A DNA stretch of 64,000 nt from Crotalaria pallida (taxonomy: Eukaryota; Streptophyta; Magnoliopsida; Fabales; Fabaceae): assembly GCA_037953625.1 (NCBI GenBank), contig CM075656.1:63259001-63323000 (forward strand), written 5' to 3'. The notes under the pieces were generated by a model that did no database searches, had not been told where the DNA came from, and was given only the letters and a program-made list of their open reading frames with translations. Position numbers and translations under genes: made by a program. Of the stretch, positions 12,985 through 27,400 are shown piece after piece. How positions within the stretch are numbered: position 1 is the first letter of the stretch; each line of letters starts with the position of its first letter.

Positions 12985-13971
12985 CCCCAAGGGACGTAGA
13001 GGGTGTAACATGAGTCCTTGGAGGTTCTAACAAGTGTAGAATGGTTAGGAGAGTATTCTACAGGCTTAGAATGGTCTAGGAATGTGTATTAGGACATATA
13101 AGAACATTTAGAATGATCCTAAACATTGCTTGGTACTTGAAGGGACGTAGAGGGTGTAGCATGAGTCCTTGGAGGTTCTAACAAGTGTAGAATGGTTAGG
13201 AGAGTATTCTAAAGGCTTAGAATGGTCTAGGAATGTGTATTAGGACATATAAGAACATTTAGAATGATCCTAAACATTGCTTGGTACCCCAAGGGACGTA
13301 GAGGGTGTAGCATGAGTCCTTGGAGGTTCTAACAAGTGTAGAATGGTTAAGAGAGTATTCTAAAGGCTTAGAATGGTCTAGGAATGTGTATTAGGACTTA
13401 TAAGAATCATTAGAATGATCCTAAACATTGCTTGATACTTGAAGGGACGTAGAGGGTGTAGCTTGAGTCCCTGGAGGTTCTAACAAGTGTAGAATGGTTA
13501 AGAAAGTAATCTAAAGGCTTAGAATGGTCTAGGAATGTGTATTAGGACTTATAAGAACCATTAGAATGATCCTAAACATTGCTTGGTACCCGAAGAGACG
13601 TAGAGGGTGTAGCATGAGTCCTTGGAGGTTCTAACAAGTGTAGAATGGTTAAGAGAGTATTCTAAAGGCAAAGAATGGTCTACGAATGTGTATTAGGACT
13701 TATAAGAACCATTAGAATGATCCTAAACATTGCTTGGTACCCCAAGGGACGTAGAGGGTGTAACATGAGTCCTTGGAGGTTCTAACAAGTGTAGAATGGT
13801 TAAGAGAGTATTCTAAAGGCAAAGAATGGTCTACGAATGTGTATTAGGACTTATAAGAACCATTAGAATGATCCTAAACATTGCTTGGTACCCCAAGGGA
13901 CGTAGAGGGTGTAACATGAGTCCTTGGAGGTTCTAACAAGTGTAGAATGGTTAAGAGAGTATTCTAAAGGC
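12985..13971 (+). repeat. Higher-order repeat, nine-monomer period, copy 2
   Basis: Second copy of 11626-12612 with the same rare AGAATCATT and TTGATACTTG pair. One visible private change is TCCCTGGAGG near 13470, where the first copy has TCCTTGGAGG. Confidence 0.85.
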
Positions 13972-16155
13972 TTAGAATGGTCTAGGAATGTGTATTAGGA
14001 CTTATAAGAACCATTAGAATGATCCTAAACATTGCATGGTACCCCAAGGGACGTAGAGGGTGTACCATGAGTCCTTGGAGGTTCTAACAAGTGTAGAATG
14101 GTTAGGAGAGTATTCTAAAGGCTTAGAATGGTCTAGGAATGTGTATTAGGACATATAAGAACATTTAGAATGATCCTAAACATTGCTTGGTACCCTAAAG
14201 GACGTAGAGAGTGTAGCATGAGTCCTTGGAGGTTCTAACAAGTGTAGAATGGTTAAGAGAGTATTCTAAAGGCTTAGAATGGTCTAGGAATGTGTATTAG
14301 GACTTATAAGAACCATTTGAATGATCCTAAACATTGCATGGTACCCCAAGGGACGTAGAGGGTGTACCATGAGTCCTTGGAGGTTCTAACAAGTGTAGAA
14401 TGGTTAAGAGAGTATTCTAAAGGCAAAGAATGGTCTACGAATGTGTATTAGGACTTATAAGAACCATTAGAATGATCCTAAACATTGCTTGGTACCCCAA
14501 GGGACGTAGAGGGTGTAACATGAGTCCTTGGAGGTTCTAACAAGTGTAGAATGGTTAGGAGAGTATTCTACAGGCTTAGAATGGTCTAGGAATGTGTATT
14601 AGGACATATAAGAACATTTAGAATGATCCTAAACATTGCTTGGTACTTGAAGGGACGTAGAGGGTGTAGCATGAGTCCTAGGAGGTTCTAACAAGTGTAG
14701 AATGGTTAAGAGAGTATTCTAAAGGCTTAGAATGGTCTAGGAATGTGTATTAGGACTTATAAGAACCATTAGAATGATCCTAAACATTGCTTGGTACCCG
14801 AAGAGACGTAGAGGGTGTAGCATGAGTCCTTGGAGGTTTTAACAAGTGTAGAATGGTTAAGAGAGTATTCTAAAGGCTTAGAATGGTCTAGGAATGTGTA
14901 TTAGGACTTATAAGAACCATTAGAATGCTCCAAAACATTGCTTGGTACCCGAAGGGACGTAGAGGGTGTAGCATGAGTCCTTGGAGGTTCTAACAAGTGT
15001 AGAATGGTTAAGAGAGTATTCTAAAGGCTTAGAATGGTCTAGGAATGTGTATTAGGACTTATAAGAACCATTAGAATGATCCTAAACATTACATGGTACC
15101 CCAAGGGACGTAGAGGGTGTACCATGAGTCCTTGGAGGTTCTAACAAGTGTAGAATGGTTAAGAGAGTATTCTAAAGGCAAAGAATGGTCTACGAATGTG
15201 TATTAGGACTTATAAGAACCATTAGAATGATCCTAAACATTGCTTGGTACCCCAAGGGACGTAGAGGGTGTAACATGAGTCCTTGGAGGTTCTAACAAGT
15301 GTAGAATGGTTAAGAGAGTATTCTAAAGGCAAAGAATGGTCTACGAATGTGTATTAGGACTTATAAGAACCATTAGAATGATCCTAAACATTGCTTGGTA
15401 CCCCAAGGGACGTAGAGGGTGTAACATGAGTCCTTGGAGGTTCTAACAAGTGTAGAATGGTTAAGAGAGTATTCTAAAGGCAAAGAATGGTCTACGAATG
15501 TGTATTAGGACTTATAAGAACCATTAGAATGATCCTAAACATTGCTTGGTACCCCAAGGGACGTAGAGGGTGTAACATGAGTCCTTGGAGGTTCTAACAA
15601 GTGTAGAATGGTTAAGAGAGTATTCTAAAGGCAAAGAATGGTCTACGAATGTGTATTAGGACTTATAAGAACCATTAGAATGATCCTAAACATTGCTTGG
15701 TACCCCAAGGGACGTAGAGGGTGTAACATGAGTCCTTGGAGGTTCTAACAAGTGTAGAATGGTTAGGAGAGTATTCTAAAGGCTTAGAATGGTCTAGGAA
15801 TGTGTATTAGGACATATAAGAACATTTAGAATGATCCTAAACATTGCTTGGTACCCCAAGGGACGTAGAGGGTGTAGCATGAGTCCTTGGAGGTTCTAAC
15901 AAGTGTAGAATGGTTAAGAGAGTATTCTAAAGGCAAAGAATGGTCTACGAATGTGTATTAGGACTTATAAGAACCATTAGAATGATCCTAAACATTGCTT
16001 GGTACCCCAAGGGACGTAGAGGGTGTAACATGAGTCCTTGGAGGTTCTAACAAGTGTAGAATGGTTAGGAGAGTATTCTAAAGGCTTTGAATAGTCTAGG
16101 AATGTGTATTAGGACATATAAGAACATTTAGAATGATCCTAAACATTGCTTGGTA

Positions 16156-18721
16156 CCCCAAGGGACGTAGAGGGTGTAGCATGAGTCCTTGGAGGTTCTA
16201 ACAAGTGTAGAATGGTTAAGAGAGTATTCTAAAGGCTTAGAATGGTCTAGGAATGTGTATTAGGACTTATAAGAATCATTAGAATGATCCTAAACATTGC
16301 TTGGTACTTGAAGGGACGTTGAGGGTGTAGCTTGAGTCCTTGGAGGTTCTAACAAGTGTAGAATGGTTAAGAAAGTAATCTAAAGGCTTAGAATGGTCTA
16401 GGAATGTGTATTAGGACTTATAAGAACCATTAGAATGATCCTAAACATTGCTTGGTACCCGAAGAGACGTAGAGGGTGTAGCATGAGTCCTTGGAGGTTC
16501 TAACAAGTGTAGAATGGTTAGGAGAGTATTCTAAAGGCTTAGAATGGTCTAGGAATGTGTATTAGGACATATAAGAACATTTAGAATGATCCTAAACATT
16601 GCTTGGTACCCTAAAGGACGTAGAGAGTGTAGCATGAGTCCTTGGAGGTTCTAACAAGTGTAGAATGGTTAAGAGAGTATTCTAAAGGCTTAGAATGGTC
16701 TAGGAATGTGTATTAGGACTTATAAGAACCATTAGAATGATCCTAAACATTGCATGGTACCCCAAGGGACGTAGAGGGTGTACCATGAGTCCTTGGAGGT
16801 TCTAACAAGTGTAGAATGGTTAAGAGAGTATTCTAAAGCAAAGAATGGTCTACGAATGTGTATTAGGACTTATAAGAACCATTAGAATGATCCTAAACAT
16901 TGCTTGGTACCCCAAGGGACGTATAGGGTGTAACATGAGTCCTTGGAGGTTCTAACAAGTGTAGAATGGTTAGGAGAGTATTCTACAGGCTTAGAATGGT
17001 CTAGGAATGTGTATTAGGACATATAAGAACATTTAGAATGATCCTAAACATTGCTTGGTACCCCAAGGGACGTAGAGGGTGTAGCATGAGTCCTTGGAGG
17101 TTCTAACAAGTGTAGAATGGTTAAGAGAGTATTCTAAAGGCTTAGAATGGTCTAGGAATGTCTATTAGAACTTATAAGAACCATTAGAATGATCCTAAAC
17201 ATTGCTTGGTACCCCAAGGGACGTAGAGGGTGTAACATGAGTCCTTGGAGGTTCTAACAAGCGTAGAATGGTTAGGAGAGTATTCTAAAGGCTTAGAATG
17301 GTCTAGGAATGTGTATTAGGATTTATAAGAACCATTAGAATGCTCCTAAACATTGCTTGGTACCCGAAGGGACGTAGAGGGTGTAGCATGAGTCCTTGGA
17401 GGTTCTAACAAGTGTAGAATGGTTAAGAAAGTAATCTAAAGGCTTAGAATGGTCTAGGAATGTGTATTAGGACTTATAAGAACCATTAGAATGATCCTAA
17501 ACATTGCTTGGTACCCGAAGAGATGTAGAGGGTGTAGCATGAGTCCTTGGAGGTTCTAACAAGTGTAGAATGGTTAGGAGAGTATTCTAAAGGCTTAGAA
17601 TGGTCTAGGAATGTGTATTAGGACTTATAAGAACATTTAGAATGATCCTAAACATTGCTTGGTACCCTAAAGGATGTAGAGGGTGTAGCATGAGTCCTTG
17701 GAGGTTCTAACAAGTGTAGAATGGTTAAGAGAGTATTCTAAAGGCTTAGAATGGTCTAGGAATGTGTATTAGGACTTATAAGAACCATTAGAATGCTCCT
17801 AAACATTGCTTGGTACCCGAAGGGACGTAGAGGGTGTAGCATGAGTCCTTGGAGGTTCTAACAAGTGTAGAATGGTTAAGAAAGTAATCTAAAGGCTTAG
17901 AATGGTCTAGGAATGTGTATTAGGACTTATAAGAACCATTAGAATGATCCTAAACATTGCTTGGTACCCGAAGAGATGTAGAGGGTGTAGCATGAGTCCT
18001 TGGAGGTTCTAACAAGTGTAGAATGGTTAGGAGAGTATTCTAAAGGCTTAGAATGGTCTAGGAATGTGTGTTAGGACATATAAGAACATTTAGAATGATC
18101 CTAAACATTGCTTGGTACCCTAAAGGACGTAGAGCGTGTAGCATGAGTCCTTGGAGGTTCTAACAAGTGTAGAATGGTTAAGAGAGTATTCTAATGGCTT
18201 AGAATGTTCTAGGAATGTGTATTAGGATATATACAAACATTTAGAATGATCCTAAACATTGCTTGGTACCCTAATGGACGTAGAGAGTGTAGCATGAGTC
18301 CTTGGAGGTTCTAACAAGTGTAGAATGGTTAAGAAAGTATTCTAAAGGCAAAGAATGGTCTACGAATGTATATTAGGACTTATAAGAACCATTAGAATGA
18401 TCCTAAACATTGCTTGGTACCCCAAGGGACGTAGAGGGTGTAACATGAGTCCTTGGAGGTTCTAACAAGTGTAGAATGGTTAGGAGAGTATTCTAAAGGC
18501 TTAGAATGGTCTAGGAATGTGTATTAGGACATATAAGAACATTTAGAATGATCCTAAACATTGCTTGGTACCCCAAGGGACGTAGAGGGTGTAGCATGAG
18601 TCCTTGGAGGTTCTAACAAGTGTAGAATGGTTAAGAGAGTATTCTAAAGGCTTAGAATGGTCTAGGAATGTGTATTAGGACTTATAAGAACCATTAGAAT
18701 GATCCTAAACATTGCATGGTA
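16156..18721 (+). repeat. 17-monomer HOR, shortest member of a three-member family
   Basis: Ordered markers are AGAATCATT, a CTTGAAGG opening (16307), CCCGAAGAGACG, CCCTAAAGG, the 1-bp deletion CTAAAGCAAAG (near 16838), GACGTATAGG, GTCTATTAGAACTT, AAGCGTAG, CCCGAAGGG, CCCGAAGAGATG, CCCTAAAGGATG, GTGTGTTAGG, AGAGCGTGTAG, AGAATGTTCTAGG with a GATATATAC-type segment, CCCTAATGG, and a final TGCATGG boundary. The same series recurs at 21590-24457 (19 monomers) and in expanded form at 24458-28986 (30 monomers). The AGCAAAG deletion recurs 4,378 bp downstream (29 monomers minus 1 bp). Confidence 0.85.
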
Positions 18722-20533
18722 CCCCAAGGGACGTAGAGGGTGTAGCATGAGTCCTTGGAGGTTCTAACAAGTGTAGAATGGTTAAGAGAGTATTCTAAAG
18801 GCTTAGAATGGTCTAGGAATGTCTATTAGAACTTATAAGAACCATTAGAATGATCCTAAACATTGCTTGGTACCCCAAGGGACGTAGAGGGTGTAACATG
18901 AGTCCTTGGAGGTTCTAACAAGCGTAGAATGGTTAGGAGAGTATTCTAAAGGCTTAGAATGGTCTAGGAATGTGTATTAGGACTTATAAGAACCATTAGA
19001 ATGCTCCTAAACATTGCTTGGTACCCGAAGGGACGTAGAGGGTGTAGCATGAGTCCTTGGAGGTTCTAACTAGTGTAGAATGGTTAAGAAAGTAATCTAA
19101 AGGCTTAGAATGGTCTAGGAATGTGTATTAGGACTTATAAGAACCATTAGAATGATCCTAAACATTGCTTGGTACCCGAAGGGACGTAGAGGGTGTAGCA
19201 TGAGTCCTTGGAGGTTCTAACAAGTGTAGAATGGTTAAGAGAGTATTCTAAAGGCTTAGAATGGTCTAGGAATGTGTATTAGGACTTATAAGAACCATTA
19301 GAATGATCCTAAACATTGCATGGTACCCCAAGGGACGTAGAGGGTGTACCATGAGTCCTTGGAGGTTCTAACAAGTGTAGAATGGTTAAGAGAGTATTCT
19401 AAAGGCAAAGAATGGTCTACGAATGTGTATTAGGACTTATAAGAACCATTAGAATGATCCTAAACATTGCTTGGTACCCCAAGGGACGTAGAGGGTGTAA
19501 CATGAGTCCTTGGAGGTTCTAACAAGTGTAGAATGGTTAAGAGAGTATTCTAAAGGCAAAGAATGGTCTACGAATGTGTATTAGGACTTATAAGAACCAT
19601 TAGAATGATCCTAAACATTGCTTGGTACCCCAAGGGACGTAGAGGGTGTAACATGAGTCCTTGGAGGTTCTAACAAGTGTAGAATGGTTAAGAGAGTATT
19701 CTAAAGGCAAAGAATGGTCTACGAATGTGTATTAGGACTTATAAGAACCATTAGAATGATCCTAAACATTGCTTGGTACCCCAAGGGACGTAGAGGGTGT
19801 AACATGAGTCCTTGGAGGTTCTAACAAGTGTAGAATGGTTAAGAGAGTATTCTAAAGGCAAAGAATGGTCTACGAATGTGTATTAGGACTTATAAGAACC
19901 ATTAGAATGATCCTAAACATTGCTTGGTACCCCAAGGGACGTAGAGGGTGTAACATGAGTCCTTGGAGGTTCTAACAAGTGTAGAATGGTTAAGAGAGTA
20001 TTCTAAAGGCAAAGAATGGTCTACGAATGTGTATTAGGACTTATAAGAACCATTAGAATGATCCTAAACATTGCTTGGTACCCCAAGGGACGTAGAGGGT
20101 GTAACATGAGTCCTTGGAGGTTCTAACAAGTGTAGAATGGTTAGGAGAGTATTCTAAAGGCTTAGAATGGTCTAGGAATGTGTATTAGGACATATAAGAA
20201 CATTTAGAATGATCCTAAACATTGCTTGGTACCCCAAGGGACGTAGAGGGTGTAACATGAGTCCTTGGAGGTTCTAACAAGTGTAGAATGGTTAGGAGAG
20301 TATTCTAAAGGCTTAGAATGGTCTAGGAATGTGTATTAGGACTTATAAGAACCATTAGAATGATCCTAAACATTGCTTGGTACCCCAAGGGACGTAGAGG
20401 GTGTAACATGAGTCCTTGGAGGTTCTAACAAGTGTAGAATGGTTAGGAGAGTATTCTAAAGGCTTAGAATGGTCTAGGAATGTGTATTAGGACATATAAG
20501 AACATTTAGAATGATCCTAAACATTGCTTGGTA

Positions 20534-21589
20534 CCCCAAGGGACGTAGAGGGTGTAGCATGAGTCCTTGGAGGTTCTAACAAGTGTAGAATGGTTAAGAG
20601 AGTATTCTAAAGGCTTAGAATGGTCTAGGAATGTGTATTAGGACTTATAAGAATCATTAGAATGATCCTAAACATTGCTTGGTACTTGAAGGGACGTAGA
20701 GGGTGTAGCTTGAGTCCTTGGAGGTTCTAACAAGTGTAGAATGGTTAAGAAAGTAATCTAAAGGCTTAGAATGGTCTAGGAATGTGTATTAGGACTTATA
20801 AGAACCATTAGAATGATCCTAAACATTGCTTGGTACCCGAAGAGACGTAGAGGGTGTAGCATGAGTCCTTGGAGGTTCTAACAAGTGTAGAATGGTTAGG
20901 AGAGTATTCTAAAGGCTTAGAATGGTCTAGGAATGTGTATTAGGACATATAAGAACATTTAGAATGATCCTAAACATTGCTTGGTACCCTAAAGGACGTA
21001 GAGAGTGTAGCATGAGTCCTTGGAGGTTCTAACAAGTGTAGAATGGTTAAGAGAGTATTCTAAAGGCTTAGAATGGTCTAGGAATGTGTATTAGGACTTA
21101 TAAGAACCATTAGAATGATCCTAAACATTGCATGGTACCCCAAGGGACGTAGAGGGTGTACCATGAGTCCTTGGAGGTTCTAACAAGTGTAGAATGGTTA
21201 AGAGAGTATTCTAAAGCAAAGAATGGTCTACGAATGTGTATTAGGACTTATAAGAACCATTAGAATGATCCTAAACATTGCTTGGTACCCCAAGGGACGT
21301 ATAGGGTGTAACATGAGTCCTTGGAGGTTCTAACAAGTGTAGAATGGTTAGGAGAGTATTCTACAGGCTTAGAATGGTCTAGGAATGTGTATTAGGACAT
21401 ATAAGAACATTTAGAATGATCCTAAACATTGCTTGGTACCCCAAGGGACGTAGAGGGTGTAACATGAGTCCTTGGAGGTTCTAACAAGTGTAGAATGGTT
21501 AGGAGAGTATTCTAAAGGCTTAGAATGGTCTAGGAATGTGTATTAGGACATATAAGAACATTTAGAATGATCCTAAACATTGCTTGGTA
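20534..21589 (+). repeat. Seven-monomer partial HOR unit
   Basis: Contains the first part of the 16156-18721 series (AGAATCATT, CTTGAAGG, CCCGAAGAGACG, CCCTAAAGG, the AGCAAAG deletion, GACGTATAGG), then a class A monomer, and stops. The same markers start again 1,056 bp later (7 x 151 minus the inherited 1-bp deletion). It is a partial tandem copy next to the full unit at 21590. Confidence 0.83.
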
Positions 21590-24457
21590 CCCCAAGGGAC
21601 GTAGAGGGTGTAGCATGAGTCCTTGGAGGTTCTAACAAGTGTAGAATGGTTAAGAGAGTATTCTAAAGGCTTAGAATGGTCTAGGAATGTGTATTAGGAC
21701 TTATAAGAATCATTAGAATGATCCTAAACATTGCTTGGTACTTGAAGGGACGTAGAGGGTGTAGCTTGAGTCCTTGGAGGTTCTAACAAGTGTAGAATGG
21801 TTAAGAAAGTAATCTAAAGGCTTAGAATGGTCTAGGAATGTGTATTAGGACTTATAAGAACCATTAGAATGATCCTAAACATTGCTTGGTACCCGAAGAG
21901 ACGTAGAGGGTGTAGCATGAGTCCTTGGAGGTTCTAACAAGTGTAGAATGGTTAGGAGAGTATTCTAAAGGCTTAGAATGGTCTAGGAATGTGTATTAGG
22001 ACATATAAGAACATTTAGAATGATCCTAAACATTGCTTGGTACCCTAAAGGACGTAGAGAGTGTAGCATGAGTCCTTGGAGGTTCTAACAAGTGTAGAAT
22101 GGTTAAGAGAGTATTCTAAAGGCTTAGAATGGTCTAGGAATGTGTATTAGGACTTATAAGAACCATTAGAATGATCCTAAACATTGCATGGTACCCCAAG
22201 GGACGTAGAGGGTGTACCATGAGTCCTTGGAGGTTCTAACAAGTGTAGAATGGTTAAGAGAGTATTCTAAAGCAAAGAATGGTCTACGAATGTGTATTAG
22301 GACTTCTAAGAACCATTAGAATGATCCTAAACATTGCTTGGTACCCCAAGGGACGTATAGGGTGTAACATGAGTCCTTGGAGGTTCTAACAAGTGTAGAA
22401 TGGTTAGGAGAGTATTCTACAGGCTTAGAATGGTCTAGGAATGTGTATTAGGACATATAAGAACATTTAGAATGATCCTAAACATTGCTTGGTACCCCAA
22501 GGGACGTAGAGGGTGTAGCATGAGTCCTTGGAGGTTCTAACAAGTGTAGAATGGTTAAGAGAGTATTCTAAAGGCTTAGAATGGTCTAGGAATGTCTATT
22601 AGAACTTATAAGAACCATTAGAATGATCCTAAACATTGCTTGGTACCCCAAGGGACGTAGAGGGTGTAACATGAGTCCTTGGAGGTTCTAACAAGCGTAG
22701 AATGGTTAGGAGAGTATTCTAAAGGCTTAGAATGGTCTAGGAATGTGTATTAGGACTTATAAGAACCATTAGAATGCTCCTAAACATTGCTTGGTACCCG
22801 AAGGGACGTAGAGGGTGTAGCATGAGTCCTTGGAGGTTCTAACAAGTGTAGAATGGTTAAGAAAGTAATCTAAAGGCTTAGAATGGTCTAGGAATGTGTA
22901 TTAGGACTTATAAGAACCATTAGAATGATCCTAAACATTGCTTGGTACCCGAAGGGACGTAGAGGGTGTAGCATGAGTCCTTGGAGGTTCTAACAAGTGT
23001 AGAATGTTTAAGAAAGTAATCTAAAGGCTTAGAATGGTCTAGGAATGTGTATTAGGACTTATAAGAACCATTAGAATGATCCTAAACATTGCTTGGTACC
23101 CGAAGAGATGTAGAGGGTGTAGCATGAGTCCTTGGAGGTTCTAACAAGTGTAGAATGGTTAGGAGAGTATTCTAAAGGCTTAGAATGGTCTAGGAATGTG
23201 TATTAGGACTTATAAGAACATTTAGAATGATCCTAAACATTGCTTGGTACCCTAAAGGATGTAGAGGGTGTAGCATGAGTCCTTGGAGGTTCTAACAAGT
23301 GTAGAATGGTTAAGAGAGTATTCTAAAGGCTTAGAATGGTCTAGGAATGTGTATTAGGACTTATAAGAACCATTAGAATGCTCCTAAACATTGCTTGGTA
23401 CCCGAAGGGACGTAGAGGGTGTAGCATGAGTCCTTGGAGGTTCTAACAAGTGTAGAATGGTTAAGAAAGTAATCTAAAGGCTTAGAATGGTCTAGGAATG
23501 TGTATTAGGACTTATAAGAACCATTAGAATGATCCTAAACATTGCTTGGTACCCGAAGGGACGTAGAGGGTGTAGCATGAGTCCTTGGAGGTTCTAACAA
23601 GTGTAGAATGGTTAAGAAAGTAATCTAAAGGCTTAGAATGGTCTAGGAATGTGTATTAGGACTTATAAGAACCATTAGAATGATCCTAAACATTGCTTGG
23701 TACCCGAAGAGATGTAGAGGGTGTAGCATGAGTCCTTGGAGGTTCTAACAAGTGTAGAATGGTTAGGAGAGTATTCTAAAGGCTTAGAATGGTCTAGGAA
23801 TGTGTGTTAGGACATATAAGAACATTTAGAATGATCCTAAACATTGCTTGGTACCCTAAAGGACGTAGAGCGTGTAGCATGAGTCCTTGGAGGTTCTAAC
23901 AAGTGTAGAATGGTTAAGAGAGTATTCTAATGGCTTAGAATGTTTTAGGAATGTGTATTAGGATATATACGAACATTTAGAATGATCCTAAACATTGCTT
24001 GGTACCCTAATGGACGTAGAGAGTGTAGCATGAGTCCTTGGAGGTTCTAACAAGTGTAGAATGGTTAAGAAAGTATTCTAAAGGCAAAGAATGGTCTACG
24101 AATGTATATTAGGACTTATAAGAACCATTAGAATGATCCTAAACATTGCTTGGTACCCCAAGGGACGTAGAGGGTGTAACATGAGTCCTTGGAGGTTCTA
24201 ACAAGTGTAGAATGGTTAGGAGAGTATTCTAAAGGCTTAGAATGGTCTAGGAATGTGTATTAGGACATATAAGAACATTTAGAATGATCCTAAACATTGC
24301 TTGGTACCCCAAGGGACGTAGAGGGTGTAGCATGAGTCCTTGGAGGTTCTAACAAGTGTAGAATGGTTAAGAGAGTATTCTAAAGGCTTAGAATGGTCTA
24401 GGAATGTGTATTAGGACTTATAAGAACCATTAGAATGATCCTAAACATTGCATGGTA
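21590..24457 (+). repeat. 19-monomer HOR unit
   Basis: Full 2,868-bp unit (19 x 151 minus one base) with the 16156-18721 marker series plus two extra monomers, the AGAATGTTTAAG monomer at 22948 and a repeated CCCGAAGGG class D monomer at 23552. It ends at the TGCATGG boundary, and the next unit begins at 24458 with AGAATCATT. Private changes are ACTTCTAAG (near 22306) and AGAATGTTTTAGG (near 23940). Confidence 0.85.
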
Positions 24458-27400
24458 CCCCAAGGGACGTAGAGGGTGTAGCATGAGTCCTTGGAGGTTC
24501 TAACAAGTGTAGAATGGTTAAGAGAGTATTCTAAAGGCTTAGAATGGTCTAGGAATGTGTATTAGGACTTATAAGAATCATTAGAATGATCCTAAACATT
24601 GCTTGGTACTTGAAGGGACGTAGAGGGTGTAGCTTGAGTCCTTGGAGGTTCTAACAAGTGTAGAATGGTTAAGAAAGTAATCTAAAGGCTTAGAATGGTC
24701 TAGGAATGTGTATTAGGACTTATAAGAACCATTAGAATGATCCTAAACATTGCTTGGTACCCGAAGAGACGTAGAGGGTGTAGCATGAGTCCTTGGAGGT
24801 TCTAACAAGTGTAGAATGGTTAGGAGAGTATTCTAAAGGCTTAGAATGGTCTAGGAATGTGTATTAGGACATATAAGAACATTTAGAATGATCCTAAACA
24901 TTGCTTGGTACCCTAAAGGACGTAGAGAGTGTAGCATGAGTCCTTGGAGGTTCTAACAAGTGTAGAATGGTTAAGAGAGTATTCTAAAGGCTTAGAATGG
25001 TCTAGGAATGTGTATTAGGACTTATAAGAACCATTAGAATGATCCTAAACATTGCATGGTACCCCAAGGGACGTAGAGGGTGTACCATGAGTCCTTGGAG
25101 GTTCTAACAAGTGTAGAATGGTTAAGAGAGTATTCTAAAGCAAAGAATGGTCTACGAATGTGTATTAGGACTTATAAGAACCATTAGAATGATCCTAAAC
25201 ATTGCTTGGTACCCCAAGGGACGTATAGGGTGTAACATGAGTCCTTGGAGGTTCTAACAAGTGTAGAATGGTTAGGAGAGTATTCTACAGGCTTAGAATG
25301 GTCTAGGAATGTGTATTAGGACATATAAGAACATTTAGAATGATCCTAAACATTGCTTGGTACCCCAAGGGACGTAGAGGGTGTAGCATGAGTCCTTGGA
25401 GGTTCTAACAAGTGTAGAATGGTTAAGAGAGTATTCTAAAGGCTTAGAATGGTCTAGGAATGTCTATTAGAACTTATAAGAACCATTAGAATGATCCTAA
25501 ACATTGCTTGGTACCCCAAGGGACGTAGAGGGTGTAACATGAGTCCTTGGAGGTTCTAACAAGCGTAGAATGGTTAGGAGAGTATTCTAAAGGCTTAGAA
25601 TGGTCTAGGAATGTGTATTAGGACTTATAAGAACCATTAGAATGCTCCTAAACATTGCTTGGTACCCGAAGGGACGTAGAGGGTGTAGCATGAGTCCTTG
25701 GAGGTTCTAACAAGTGTAGAATGGTTAAGAAAGTAATCTAAAGGCTTAGAATGGTCTAGGAATGTGTATTAGGACTTATAAGAACCATTAGAATGATCCT
25801 AAACATTGCTTGGTACCCGAAGGGACGTAGAGGGTGTAGCATGAGTCCTTGGAGGTTCTAACAAGTGTAGAATGTTTAAGAAAGTAATCTAAAGGCTTAG
25901 AATGGTCTAGGAATGTGTATTAGGACTTATAAGAACCATTAGAATGATCCTAAACATTGCTTGGTACCCGAAGAGATGTAGAGGGTGTAGCATGAGTCCT
26001 TGGAGGTTCTAACAAGTGTAGAATGGTTAGGAGAGTATTCTAAAGGCTTAGAATGGTCTAGGAATGTGTATTAGGACTTATAAGAACATTTAGAATGATC
26101 CTAAACATTGCTTGGTACCCTAAAGGATGTAGAGGGTGTAGCATGAGTCCTTGGAGGTTCTAACAAGTGTAGAATGGTTAAGAGAGTATTCTAAAGGCTT
26201 AGAATGGTCTAGGAATGTGTATTAGGACTTATAAGAACCATTAGAATGATCCTAAACATTGCTTGGTACCCGAAGGGACGTAGAGGGTGTAGCATGAGTC
26301 CTTGGAGGTTCTAACAAGTGTAGAATGTTTAAGAAAGTAATCTAAAGGCTTAGAATGGTCTAGGAATGTGTATTAGGACTTATAAGAACCATTAGAATGA
26401 TCCTAAACATTGCTTGGTACCCGAAGAGATGTAGAGGGTGTAGCATGAGTCCTTGGAGGTTCTAACAAGTGTAGAATGGTTAGGAGAGTATTCTAAAGGC
26501 TTAGAATGGTCTAGGAATGTGTATTAGGACTTATAAGAACATTTAGAATGATCCTAAACATTGCTTGGTACCCTAAAGGATGTAGAGGGTGTAGCATGAG
26601 TCCTTGGAGGTTCTAACAAGTGTAGAATGGTTAAGAGAGTATTCTAAAGGCTTAGAATGGTCTAGGAATGTGTATTAGGACTTATAAGAACCATTAGAAT
26701 GATCCTAAACATTGCTTGGTACCCGAAGGGACGTAGAGGGTGTAGCATGAGTCCTTGGAGGTTCTAACAAGTGTAGAATGGTTAAGAAAGTAATCTAAAG
26801 GCTTAGAATGGTCTAGGAATGTGTATTAGGACTTATAAGAACCATTAGAATGATCCTAAACATTGCTTGGTACCCGAAGAGATGTAGAGGGTGTAGCATG
26901 AGTCCTTGGAGGTTCTAACAAGTGTAGAATGGTTAGGAGAGTATTCTAAAGGCTTAGAATGGTCTAGGAATGTGTGTTAGGACATATAAGAACATTTAGA
27001 ATGATCCTAAACATTGCTTGGTACCCTAAAGGACGTAGAGCGTGTAGCATGAGTCCTTGGAGGTTCTAACAAGTGTAGAATGGTTAAGAGAGTATTCTAA
27101 TGGCTTAGAATGGTCTAGGAATGTGTATTAGGACTTATAAGAACCATTAGAATGATCCTAAACATTGCTTGGTACCCGAAGGGACGTAGAGGGTGTAGCA
27201 TGAGTCCTTGGAGGTTCTAACAAGTGTAGAATGGTTAAGAAAGTAATCTAAAGGCTTAGAATGGTCTAGGAATGTGTATTAGGACTTATAAGAACCATTA
27301 GAATGATCCTAAACATTGCTTGGTACCCGAAGGGACGTAGAGGGTGTAGCATGAGTCCTTGGAGGTTCTAACAAGTGTAGAATGTTTAAGAAAGTAATCT

